Below are positions 1-6,607 of a stretch of DNA of 32,411 bases, one piece after another. The DNA is from Caldilineales bacterium (GTDB lineage: Bacteria; Chloroflexota; Anaerolineae; J102): contig JAIBAP010000014.1 of NCBI GenBank assembly GCA_019695115.1, positions 1 through 32,411 of the forward strand, in the 5' to 3' direction. The position numbers and the translations under genes were made by a program. Position 1 is the first letter of the stretch, and each line of letters begins with the position of its first letter. The notes under the pieces are model-generated. The model was given only the letters and a program-made list of their open reading frames with translations, was not told the DNA's origin and searched no databases.

Positions 1-148
1 CCAGGTGGTATTGGCCGCGACCGGCCAGGTGGTATTGGCCGCGACCGGCCAGGTGGTATTGGCCGCGACCGGCCAGGTGGTATTGGCCGCGACCGGCCAG
101 GTGGTATTGGCCGCGACCGGCCAGGTGGTATTGGCCGCGACCGGCCAG
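1..148. repeat. 24-bp perfect tandem repeat, 6 copies plus 4 nt
   Basis: Six identical 24-bp units fill positions 1-144, with four more matching bases to 148. The array runs off the left edge, so the true copy number is unknown. The period is a multiple of three. On the minus strand the units stay open and read as the octapeptide LAGRGQYH inside the cyclase-like gene. Identical units point to recent expansion, or to an assembly that collapsed or stopped in a repeat. Confidence 0.97.
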
Positions 149-277
149 GTGCAGGGCGATGACGGCCAGGGCGGTGGCGCGAGCCGAGGAGGACAGCCGC
201 CCCACCCAGTGGTTTCCGGCCACCTGCTCTGCCTGCAAGCGTTGCCCAGCCCGGTCGATAGCCGCCGTGATCGTCAT
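1..277 (-). CDS. Terpene cyclase-like protein (squalene/hopene or class II diterpene cyclase family), N-terminal fragment
   Basis: The reading frame starts with ATG at 277 (minus strand) and stays open to the window edge, giving 92 residues. Residues 5-43 (AIDRAGQRL...[10 protein letters not shown]...ATALAVIAL) resemble the first alpha-barrel helices of squalene-hopene cyclase-type and prenyltransferase/squalene oxidase repeat proteins, whose usual opening is an Ala-rich helix, a GxW-type turn and an SSS/TA helix. From residue 44 the sequence is only the octapeptide LAGRGQYH repeated six times. The ATG lies 10 nt past the stop of the polyprenyl synthase gene, so it is the fourth gene of the terpenoid operon. 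The diagnostic DxDD catalytic motif would lie beyond the edge, so squalene cyclase, class II diterpene cyclase and a non-catalytic relative cannot be separated. The repeat could also make it non-functional. Confidence 0.6.
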   Translation of the reverse strand, partial: MTITAAIDRAGQRLQAEQVAGNHWVGRLSSSARATALAVIALHLAGRGQYHLAGRGQYHLAGRGQYHLAGRGQYHLAGRGQYHLAGRGQYHL

Positions 278-287
278 GTCTCAGCTC

Positions 288-1277
288 TCAGGCCAGGCGC
301 AGATAGAGTCTGTCGACCAGGTGGTGCAGCCGCCGGCGGGCAGGAGAATCGGGCAGGAGAACCAGGTGCTGCTGACTGCACCGGCTGAAGTGCAAAGCCC
401 TGGCTCTGGCTTCGTCCAGGGCGCCGACCTCGGTCAGAATCGCCTTCATCTCGGCATAGCGGCCGGCAGCCGGGGCATCGCTTGCGGTCAGATCATCGAG
501 CAGGGAACGCAGGTCGAGGCCGGCGGACTGGCGGGCAAGGATGAGCGGCAGGGTGATGCGGCAGTTGCGGAGGTCGGAGGACAACGGTTTGCCCAACGTC
601 CGGGGGTCGCCCTCGTAGGCCAGAATGTCATCGACGATCTGAAAGGCGACGCCCAGGTTTTCGCCATAGGCAGCCAGCGCCGCCGTCGCCTCGGCGCCTC
701 CCCCGCCCAGGCAGGCGCCGATCTGACAGGCGCTGGCGCAGGCGCTGGCCGTCTTCAGCCGCACCATGCCCAGGTAATCTGCCTCGCTGACGTCCGGCTG
801 GCAGGATAGCGCTGCTTCCAGCGCCTGGCCTTTGGCCATGTCGATGCCCATCTGGCTGAGAAGCCGGATGGCCTGGAGCACGTGTGCGGCGCTGACCCCG
901 CCCTGATGCGCCTGCACCAGACCGAAGAAGCTGTAAAAGATGAAGAGGTCGCCGGTGATCAGGGCGGCGGGAAGGTCGAAACGGGCGTGCAGCGAGGGTT
1001 GCCCTCGGCGCAGGTCGTCGCCATCGACGATGTCGTCGTGGATCAGGCTGGCAACATGGGCGGCTTCGAGGCCCGCCGCGGCAGAAATGACCCGATCCGG
1101 GTCGCCTCCGACGGCCTGGCAGGCGTCTAGAAGCAGCAGGGGGCGCAGGAGCTTGCCGGGGACGGACAGGGCATAGGCGCTGGTCGCGGCCAGATAGCCG
1201 GCGGAGTCGCCCAGAGCCTCTCCGTTCTGTTGGCCCAGCCAGGCCCACACCTGCTCCGCGTCTTCAGGCTGCCACAT
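288..1277 (-). CDS. Trans-polyprenyl diphosphate synthase (GGPP synthase-like)
   Basis: 329 residues. It condenses isopentenyl diphosphate with allylic diphosphates and should supply the substrate for the terpene synthase next door. The first aspartate-rich motif is DDIVD at residues 81-85, followed by the usual LRRG (89-92). The second is DDILA at 216-220, followed by GKPLSSDL (229-236), so its last Asp is replaced by Ala. The residues before the first motif (AHVASLIH) are small or non-aromatic at positions -4 and -5. In this family that usually permits products longer than farnesyl diphosphate, so GGPP is the best guess. The ATG at 1277 is chosen because homology begins there and it overlaps the upstream gene by 14 nt. 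A longer open frame to 1547 lies wholly inside that gene and lacks homology. Confidence 0.9.
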   Translation of the reverse strand: MWQPEDAEQVWAWLGQQNGEALGDSAGYLAATSAYALSVPGKLLRPLLLLDACQAVGGDPDRVISAAAGLEAAHVASLIHDDIVDGDDLRRGQPSLHARFDLPAALITGDLFIFYSFFGLVQAHQGGVSAAHVLQAIRLLSQMGIDMAKGQALEAALSCQPDVSEADYLGMVRLKTASACASACQIGACLGGGGAEATAALAAYGENLGVAFQIVDDILAYEGDPRTLGKPLSSDLRNCRITLPLILARQSAGLDLRSLLDDLTASDAPAAGRYAEMKAILTEVGALDEARARALHFSRCSQQHLVLLPDSPARRRLHHLVDRLYLRLA

Positions 1278-2160
1278 GGAAGTCGCGACGGTGGTAGAAA
1301 CGGCAGCCGGTCTCGGCCATGCCCAGGATGGCGGCGGACGGGAGGTCGCAGCTTGCTGCCAGGGCCTGGCGCTGCCGCCGGAGGGATGCCAGCCCGGCCT
1401 CGATCTCGGCAACGATGTGTTCCTCGGCCTGCCGTTGCGCGGCTTCCGCCACTGCCGTCCAGCTGAGGATGACGATGGCGTTGATCTTGCCCTCGGCCAA
1501 CTCGCGCTCGTAGCTCCGTATGTCATTGGCCAGACGCAGGCAGACACCGGCCGTCACTGCCATTTCCTCCAGGCCGGCCAGATGGGCAGGGGCGGTGGGG
1601 TCGCTGAAGGCGATCAGAAATGTCCAGGGGATGAGGGGGAAGCCGATGGTGTGGCAGCCCACGGCCAGGTAGTCGGCGTAGGAGGGCAGCGAAGCGGGGT
1701 TCTGGCGATAGTCCGACCGCCAGCCATGCTCCTGCAGGTGGCCGTGCAGGTGGTCGCGCAGGGCCTGTCGCCAGGGTGCGGCCAGAGATGGGAATAGAGG
1801 CTGGCGGGAGAGCTCGAGATAGGTCTCGTGCAGCATGGCGGCCAGGTCGTCGCCATCGCCCAGGCTGGCGGCGGGGTCTTCGTAGCTGCGCAGTCGCCCG
1901 GCGATGGCGGCGGCGTCGGCCTGGCCTTCGTCCAGCAGGTCATCCAGGGCGGCGATCCAGAGGCCGACCTGGAGGGTGAGGCTCAGGGTTTGGGGCAAGG
2001 CAAAGGGGGCGGAAGCGGCCATCTGCATGGCCACAGGTTCGATGCGGCCGCGACGGATGCTGGGGTGCGGCTCGGTCCAGGCCGCCAGGCGCGCTGCCGT
2101 TTGTTGCGCCAGCGCCTGGGGGTTGGTCGTTTGCTGGGGGGACAGCGTTGGCTCGGTCAT
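1264..2160 (-). CDS. Class I terpene synthase
   Basis: 298 residues, compact like single-domain bacterial class I terpene synthases. Both metal-binding motifs are present: the aspartate-rich DDLLDE at residues 73-78, and the NSE triad as NDIRSYERE at 212-220 (N, S and E at the expected spacing). These bind the Mg2+ cluster that ionises a prenyl diphosphate before cyclisation or quenching. The start overlaps the P450 stop as ATGA, and the end overlaps the synthase start by 14 nt, so the three genes are translationally coupled. With a P450 upstream and a cyclase-like gene downstream, a diterpene role (processing a class II product, or GGPP directly) fits best. Sesquiterpene or longer substrates are not excluded, and the product cannot be read from the sequence. 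Confidence 0.88.
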   Translation of the reverse strand: MTEPTLSPQQTTNPQALAQQTAARLAAWTEPHPSIRRGRIEPVAMQMAASAPFALPQTLSLTLQVGLWIAALDDLLDEGQADAAAIAGRLRSYEDPAASLGDGDDLAAMLHETYLELSRQPLFPSLAAPWRQALRDHLHGHLQEHGWRSDYRQNPASLPSYADYLAVGCHTIGFPLIPWTFLIAFSDPTAPAHLAGLEEMAVTAGVCLRLANDIRSYERELAEGKINAIVILSWTAVAEAAQRQAEEHIVAEIEAGLASLRRQRQALAASCDLPSAAILGMAETGCRFYHRRDFHVAA

Positions 2161-3560
2161 CGTGGCTCGATGGTCATCCAGATTTCTTCTTCGGGGGTGA
2201 GGAACATGTCCAAGTGGGCGCGCACGTTCTGGCCTGGAACCAGGCGTAGGCGAAAGCGCTGGGCCAGCGTGGTCAGGGCCAGGGTGATCTCCAGTAGGGC
2301 GAAGTGTTTGCCGATGCAGACATGGGGGCCGCCGCCGAAGGGGAAGTAGCCCTCGACCAGCCGCGGCTCGCGGCCAGCGGCGAAGCGTTCGGGCCGGAAT
2401 TGCTCTGGGTCATCCCAAAAGGCCGGGTGACGGTGGGTGATGTAGGGGCTGAGCATGATGGCGCTGCCGGCCGGGATGCGGAAGCCGCCCATGCTGTCAT
2501 CTGCGACGGTCTCGCGCGCATACATGGGCGCGGGCGGGTACAGGCGCAGGGCCTCGTCGATGACCATTTTGGTGTAGCTGAGTTTAGGGAGGTCGGCAAG
2601 GGTGGCCGGGTGGCCGTGCAAGATGCTTTCCAGTTCGGCGTGGAGTTGTTGCTCGACTTCGGGATGGGTGGCCAGGATGTACCAGAGCCAGGTGAGCACC
2701 TGGGCCGAAGTCTCGTGCCCGGCGATGAAGATGGTCAGGAGTTCATCGTGGACTTGTTGGTCGCTCATGCCGCCGCCGTCGGTGTCGGTGTCGCGGGCGC
2801 GCAGGAGCAGGGAGAGGAGGTCGTCGGGGGTCTGTTCCTGGCCTTGTTCCATAGCCCGGCGGTGGGCGATAGTGGCTTCGATGAAGGCGTCGATGGTCTG
2901 CATCGAGCGGTGAAAGCGCAGGTTGGTGGGGACAGGCAGGAACAAGGGCAGGTTGAGGAGGGCGGTCGCGCGTTTGCGGATGAGCCGGGGGATGTAGGAA
3001 AGCGCCTCGCCGACCTCCTGCAACTGTTGGTCCATATTGATGCTGAACATCGCCTCGGTGATGACCCCGCGGGTGAGGTCCATCATCTCGGCGTTCAGGG
3101 GGATGGGCTGGGCCTGGGGCCGGTCTTGCCAATCGGCGACCACGCCTGCGGCGGCAGCGAGCATGATCTGGGCGAAACGGGGGACGGTAGTGGGCTGGAA
3201 GATGGGTTGCATCAATCGGCGCTGGCGCATCCACAGCTCGCCTTCGCTGGTCAGCAGGCCGGCGCCGAAGAGGACGCGCACCCGCCGCACCAGGATGCCG
3301 CGGGCGTAGTTCTCGCGATTGCGCACCAACACGTTGTGCACATGCTCAGGATGAACGATGAGGTGGGTGTCGATGGGGCCCATCTTGACATGGGCCACAT
3401 CGCCGTGTTCGCGCCAAACGCCGGTCCAGAATTTCAGCATTCCCTGCCAGCGCATGGGCGCCCAACTCCCCAAAAGGGGGATGCCGCGAGGTCCGGGCGC
3501 TGCGCGGCCCCTGGCCTGAAGCTGTGGTTGGCCGGGACCGGCTATCAAGTTGTCAGTCAT
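2157..3560 (-). CDS. Cytochrome P450
   Basis: 467 residues of soluble bacterial P450. The oxygen-binding I-helix motif is AGHETS at 280-285, the K-helix ExxR is EALR at 336-339, and the heme loop is FPFGGGPHVCIG at 407-418 with Cys415 as axial ligand. No membrane anchor is evident. As first gene of the terpenoid operon it probably hydroxylates or oxidises the terpene made by the downstream enzymes. That is inference from context, since fatty acid or other hydrophobic substrates would use the same fold. The ATG at 3560 has an AGGGAG ribosome site about 8 nt upstream. The open frame extends to 3668, but that stretch holds the predicted promoter and lacks P450 homology. No ferredoxin or reductase gene is nearby, so redox partners must be encoded elsewhere. 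Confidence 0.93.
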   Translation of the reverse strand: MTDNLIAGPGQPQLQARGRAAPGPRGIPLLGSWAPMRWQGMLKFWTGVWREHGDVAHVKMGPIDTHLIVHPEHVHNVLVRNRENYARGILVRRVRVLFGAGLLTSEGELWMRQRRLMQPIFQPTTVPRFAQIMLAAAAGVVADWQDRPQAQPIPLNAEMMDLTRGVITEAMFSINMDQQLQEVGEALSYIPRLIRKRATALLNLPLFLPVPTNLRFHRSMQTIDAFIEATIAHRRAMEQGQEQTPDDLLSLLLRARDTDTDGGGMSDQQVHDELLTIFIAGHETSAQVLTWLWYILATHPEVEQQLHAELESILHGHPATLADLPKLSYTKMVIDEALRLYPPAPMYARETVADDSMGGFRIPAGSAIMLSPYITHRHPAFWDDPEQFRPERFAAGREPRLVEGYFPFGGGPHVCIGKHFALLEITLALTTLAQRFRLRLVPGQNVRAHLDMFLTPEEEIWMTIEPR

Positions 3561-3606
3561 GGTGTGCTCCCTGTGCGTCGAAACGAATGGGGGGGGAACG
3601 GGCGGG

Positions 3607-3636
3607 ATTATACGCGGCGCGTCCAGGTGTTGACAA
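3607..3636 (-). promoter_or_regulatory. Predicted sigma70 promoter of the terpenoid operon
   Basis: Minus strand: -35 TTGTCA (3636-3631), an 18-nt spacer, then a perfect -10 TATAAT (3612-3607). Transcription would start near 3600, about 40 nt before the P450 ATG. Its -35 overlaps that of the divergent ppk2 promoter. Confidence 0.65.
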
Positions 3637-3659
3637 GCCCATGACGGCGGACTTAAAAT
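3630..3659 (+). promoter_or_regulatory. Predicted sigma70 promoter of ppk2
   Basis: Plus strand: perfect -35 TTGACA (3630-3635), an 18-nt spacer, then -10 TAAAAT (3654-3659). Transcription would start near 3666, giving a leader of about 47 nt with a GGAGGG ribosome site at 3703-3708. Confidence 0.6.
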
Positions 3660-3712
3660 CAAAGCCATTACGCGTCGCTTTCTCTCTACTCTACATCGTT
3701 TTGGAGGGTGCC

Positions 3713-4669
3713 ATGGCGGACAAAAAGAACAAGAAGAAAGGCCAGGAGACCGCGCCTCCTTCCTCGTCGCTGGCAGTGGTTGAGGACGACCATGCTCACG
3801 CCGACGACCAACTCATCCTGCCGCACGGCGATCGGGGCAGCGATGACGACCTGGTGCATGACGAACCGGCGCCGGCAAAGCAAGGCAAAACCAAGCGCCT
3901 GGATCGGATTTTCTATGAACAGGAACTCAAGCGGCTGTACGTCGAATTGGTCAAGCTGCAGGAATGGGTCAAGTACAAAGGCTTGAAAGTGGTGATCCTG
4001 TTCGAAGGCCGCGATGCCGCCGGCAAGGGCGGGACGATCAAGCGCCTCATCGAACCGCTCAACCCGCGTTTTGCCCGTGTGGTGGCTTTGGGCGTGCCCA
4101 CGGAGCGCGAGAAGACGCAATGGTACTTCCAGCGATACATCGCCCATTTGCCGGCTGCAGGCGAAATGGTCTTCTTCGACCGCAGTTGGTACAACCGGGC
4201 GGGCGTCGAGCGGGTGATGGGCTTCTGCTCGGACGAAGATTATTGGGAATTCCTGCGCTCCTGCCCATCGTTCGAGCGCATGTTGGTGCGTTCGGGGACG
4301 ATCCTGGTCAAGTATTGGTTCTCGGTCAGCGATGACGAGCAGGAGCGACGCTTCCAGGCCCGGCTGAGCGACCCCACCAAACGCTGGAAGCTCAGCCCGA
4401 TGGACGTGGAATCGCGCTCGCGTTGGGTCGAATATTCCAAGGCCAAGGACGACATGTTCGCCTACACCGACATCAAGCAGGCCCCCTGGTATGTGGTCAA
4501 CGCCGACGACAAGCGCCGCGCCCATCTCAACACCATCACCCACCTGCTCGGCCTCGTCCCCTACGAAGACCTGACCCCCGAACCGATCACCCTGCCCCCG
4601 CGCAGCGACCGCACCGGTTATGTCCGCCCGCCGATGGAATACCAGACCTTCGTGCCCGAAGTGTATTGA
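3713..4669 (+). CDS. ppk2: Polyphosphate kinase 2 family protein
   Basis: 318 residues. PPK2 enzymes transfer phosphate between polyphosphate and nucleoside mono- or diphosphates. The P-loop is GRDAAGKGG at residues 99-107 and the second signature is FFDRSWYNR at 154-162; both are intact. The core from about residue 60 is collinear with single-domain PPK2. The first 55 residues are a charged, low-complexity extension (KKNKKKG, then Asp/His-rich) that is not part of the catalytic fold. The start at 3713 has GGAGGG 4 nt upstream. It stands alone, divergent from the terpenoid operon. Whether it prefers AMP, ADP or GDP cannot be told from the motifs visible here. Confidence 0.95.
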   Translation: MADKKNKKKGQETAPPSSSLAVVEDDHAHADDQLILPHGDRGSDDDLVHDEPAPAKQGKTKRLDRIFYEQELKRLYVELVKLQEWVKYKGLKVVILFEGRDAAGKGGTIKRLIEPLNPRFARVVALGVPTEREKTQWYFQRYIAHLPAAGEMVFFDRSWYNRAGVERVMGFCSDEDYWEFLRSCPSFERMLVRSGTILVKYWFSVSDDEQERRFQARLSDPTKRWKLSPMDVESRSRWVEYSKAKDDMFAYTDIKQAPWYVVNADDKRRAHLNTITHLLGLVPYEDLTPEPITLPPRSDRTGYVRPPMEYQTFVPEVY

Positions 4670-4740
4670 GACAACCGCGTAGCAGCGAGTGAGGCAACTG
4701 GCGCCTGAGGAGGCTGGCCGAGGCGCACAGAGGCCCTGAC

Positions 4741-4774
4741 AAAACCCGCCGGGGACGGTGACGGGTGGGGTTTC
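4741..4774 (+). terminator. Imperfect hairpin after ppk2, possible terminator
   Basis: AAACCCGCC (4742-4750) can pair with GGTGGGGTTT (4764-4773) with one bulge. No T-run follows, so this is weak as an intrinsic terminator. It lies 72 nt past the ppk2 stop. Confidence 0.2.
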
Positions 4775-4808
4775 CGTCTGGGCGGCGCCGCAATCGGTGA
4801 ACAGGCGC

Positions 4809-4839
4809 TTGCCCCACCCGCCCATCTTGTGAGTATAAT
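4809..4839 (+). promoter_or_regulatory. Possible promoter of the zinc-ribbon/LysM gene
   Basis: A perfect TATAAT lies at 4834-4839. The best -35 partner, TTGCCC at 4809-4814, matches poorly and sits at a long 19-nt spacing. A start near 4846 would give a leader of about 67 nt before the ATG at 4913. Confidence 0.35.
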
Positions 4840-4912
4840 AGCCTGGCCTTCAGCCGGGCCGCGCCTGCGACCCGGCCCGGCTCCGTCGCTTTATCTCTCA
4901 CCCTACCCCACC

Positions 4913-6331
4913 ATGCCCTACACCTGCCGGCGCTGCCGACTTGAGGTGCCGCAAGGTCTCGACGTTTGCCCGAACTGCGGCGCCGCCGCCCAACGGCCCG
5001 ACGCCGTCATCCGCTGCCGTCATTGTCATCGCCGCGTCCGCTCGCACCTGGCGGTCTGCCCCCATTGCGGCCGCTCCGTCCAGCCCTGGCGCCCCGATCT
5101 GCCCCTGGCGGCAGTTGCCCTCTTCATCCTGGCCGTGCTGTGGCTTGGCCTCGGCAATGGCGATGGCCTCCTTGAGCGCACGCGCTCCCGACTGGTCGCC
5201 CTCCTGCCGCCGCCCGTCACCCCTGCCCCCCTCATCGTCGTCCTCGACACCCCCACCCCCGAAGACATTGGCAGCATCCCCGACGCCGATCTGGTCGAAC
5301 AGCCGGAAGTGATCGAGATCGCCCCGCTGGAACCGATCACCGATGTCGAGGGACTGGAATCGCTGCAGCCACTGACCCTCACCGGCGCGATCACCGTCAC
5401 CGAACCGCTGACCGGCGCCCAAACGATCACCGCCACGGCGGTTATCACGCCCGCGCTTGCCATCGAGACGCCCACCCCGACCGCGCCGCCCCCCTCGGCC
5501 ACACCTTCGCCTTCGGCCACCGCCTCGTCTACGACAGCGCCAAGCCGCACCCCCACCCCGCTACCCACCGCCCGCACAAGCCCCACCCCTTCGGCGACGC
5601 TCCTGGCGAGGGCCACGGCCACGGCCAGCCCCACGACCAGGGCCACGGCCAGCCCCACGACCAGGGCCACGGCTTCGCCCACCTCCCGCCCCACCCAAAC
5701 CCCCACCAGTCCACCGCCCGCCACGGCCACGCCGACGGCGACGACCGCCCCCACCTCCGCCGACACCTACACCGTGCGCGTCGGCGACACCCTGCTCAGC
5801 ATTGCCCAAACCGTCGGGCGGTCGGTCGCGGCCCTGACTGCCTTCAACAACATCACCGACCCGCGCACCTTGCGCGTGGGTCAGGTGCTGCGGATCCCGC
5901 CGGCCGACTACGTCCCACCCACGGCGCCGACGCCGACGCCCGCACCCACCCGCACCCGCACCCCCACGCCGCCGCCTGCCGCCACCCCCACGCCTGCCAT
6001 CGCCCTCGCCGCCCCCGTCCTCGTCGGGCCGGGCGACAATGCCGGCTTCAAGGGCGCCGATGCCATCATCGAACTGGCCTGGCAGAACACGGGCGGCCTG
6101 CCCGAAGGCGTGGTCAACATGCTCCACATCGGCGTCCTCGCCGGCCCCGATACGGTCGAGTGGCGCTTCGTCGAGCCGCAGGGGCAGGCCACCAGCTTCA
6201 GAGTCCCCACCTGGCTCTTCGGCCAGGCCCCGCAAGAATACGGACGCACCTACATCTGGTTTGTCCAGGCCGCCAGCGGCGAGGCGCCCGTCTCGCCGCC
6301 CAGCCAGCAACGCCGCTTCTTGTGGGACTAA
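4913..6331 (+). CDS. Zinc-ribbon, membrane-anchored LysM protein with Pro/Thr-rich linkers
   Basis: 472 residues. Two CxxC...CxxC zinc ribbons come first: C5/C8/C19/C22 (CRRC, CPNC) and C35/C38/C49/C52 (CRHC, CPHC). One membrane segment follows at about 63-80. Then come an acidic stretch, a Pro/Thr-rich linker (about 180-283), a LysM domain (about 284-330, with VGDTLLSIA and LRVGQVLRIP), a second Pro/Thr linker, and a C-terminal beta-rich domain of about 110 residues. LysM binds peptidoglycan GlcNAc, so the C-terminal part should face the wall while the ribbons stay in the cytoplasm. No enzymatic motif is visible. A linking or sensing role is inference. An in-frame ATG at 4829 would overlap the putative promoter, so 4913 is preferred. 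Confidence 0.85.
   Translation: MPYTCRRCRLEVPQGLDVCPNCGAAAQRPDAVIRCRHCHRRVRSHLAVCPHCGRSVQPWRPDLPLAAVALFILAVLWLGLGNGDGLLERTRSRLVALLPPPVTPAPLIVVLDTPTPEDIGSIPDADLVEQPEVIEIAPLEPITDVEGLESLQPLTLTGAITVTEPLTGAQTITATAVITPALAIETPTPTAPPPSATPSPSATASSTTAPSRTPTPLPTARTSPTPSATLLARATATASPTTRATASPTTRATASPTSRPTQTPTSPPPATATPTATTAPTSADTYTVRVGDTLLSIAQTVGRSVAALTAFNNITDPRTLRVGQVLRIPPADYVPPTAPTPTPAPTRTRTPTPPPAATPTPAIALAAPVLVGPGDNAGFKGADAIIELAWQNTGGLPEGVVNMLHIGVLAGPDTVEWRFVEPQGQATSFRVPTWLFGQAPQEYGRTYIWFVQAASGEAPVSPPSQQRRFLWD
5617..5673 (+). repeat. 24-bp tandem repeat inside the Pro/Thr linker
   Basis: Two exact 24-bp copies (5617-5640, 5641-5664) plus a 9-bp partial, encoding TASPTTRA-type octapeptides. It marks repeat expansion within the linker. 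Confidence 0.85.
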
Positions 6332-6336
6332 CTCGC

Positions 6337-6591
6337 CGCTCGCTGACGCTTGCACGCGCCGCTCGCTCACGCTTGCGGTTCCAATCGCCGCTCGCTCACG
6401 CTTGCGGTTCCAATCGCCGCTCGCTCACGCTTGCGGTTCCAATCGCCGCTCGCTCACGCTTGCGCGCACCGCTCGCTGACGCTTGCGGTTCCAATCACCG
6501 CTCGCTGACGCTTGCGCGCACCGCTCGCTCACGCTTGCGGTTCCAATCGCCGCTCGCTGACGCTTGCGCGCACCGCTCGCTGACGCTTGCG
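6337..6591. repeat. Ten-copy GC-rich repeat array in the intergenic leader
   Basis: Ten copies of an 18-bp core, CGCTCGCTSACGCTTGCG (S is C or G), fill almost the whole gap between the LysM and HEAT genes. Cores are separated by one of two spacers: an 11-bp GTTCCAATCRC or a 5-bp CGCAC, with slight variation at the first copy. This gives periods of 29 and 23 bp. The array ends 16 bp before the HEAT gene ATG. It stays open in several frames, but the translations look like shadow peptides and it is taken as non-coding. Confidence 0.93.
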
Positions 6592-6607
6592 GTTCTGCTT
6601 CCATCCT

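Noticed and set aside
1-148. CRISPR-like array at the left edge
   Set aside because: The 24-bp units are directly adjacent and identical, without unique spacers, and they are in frame with a gene.
2304-3644. Long plus-strand open frame (446 codons) opposite the P450
   Set aside because: The P450 on the minus strand has all family motifs; this frame is Gly/Ala/Val-rich shadow translation typical of GC-rich DNA.
4670-4912. Small gene between ppk2 and the zinc-ribbon gene
   Set aside because: Open frames there are antisense or lack ribosome sites; only a weak hairpin and a TATAAT are visible.
6337-6591. CRISPR array
   Set aside because: The spacers are only 5 or 11 bp and repeat among themselves; the cores are 18 bp. 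It is a tandem repeat.
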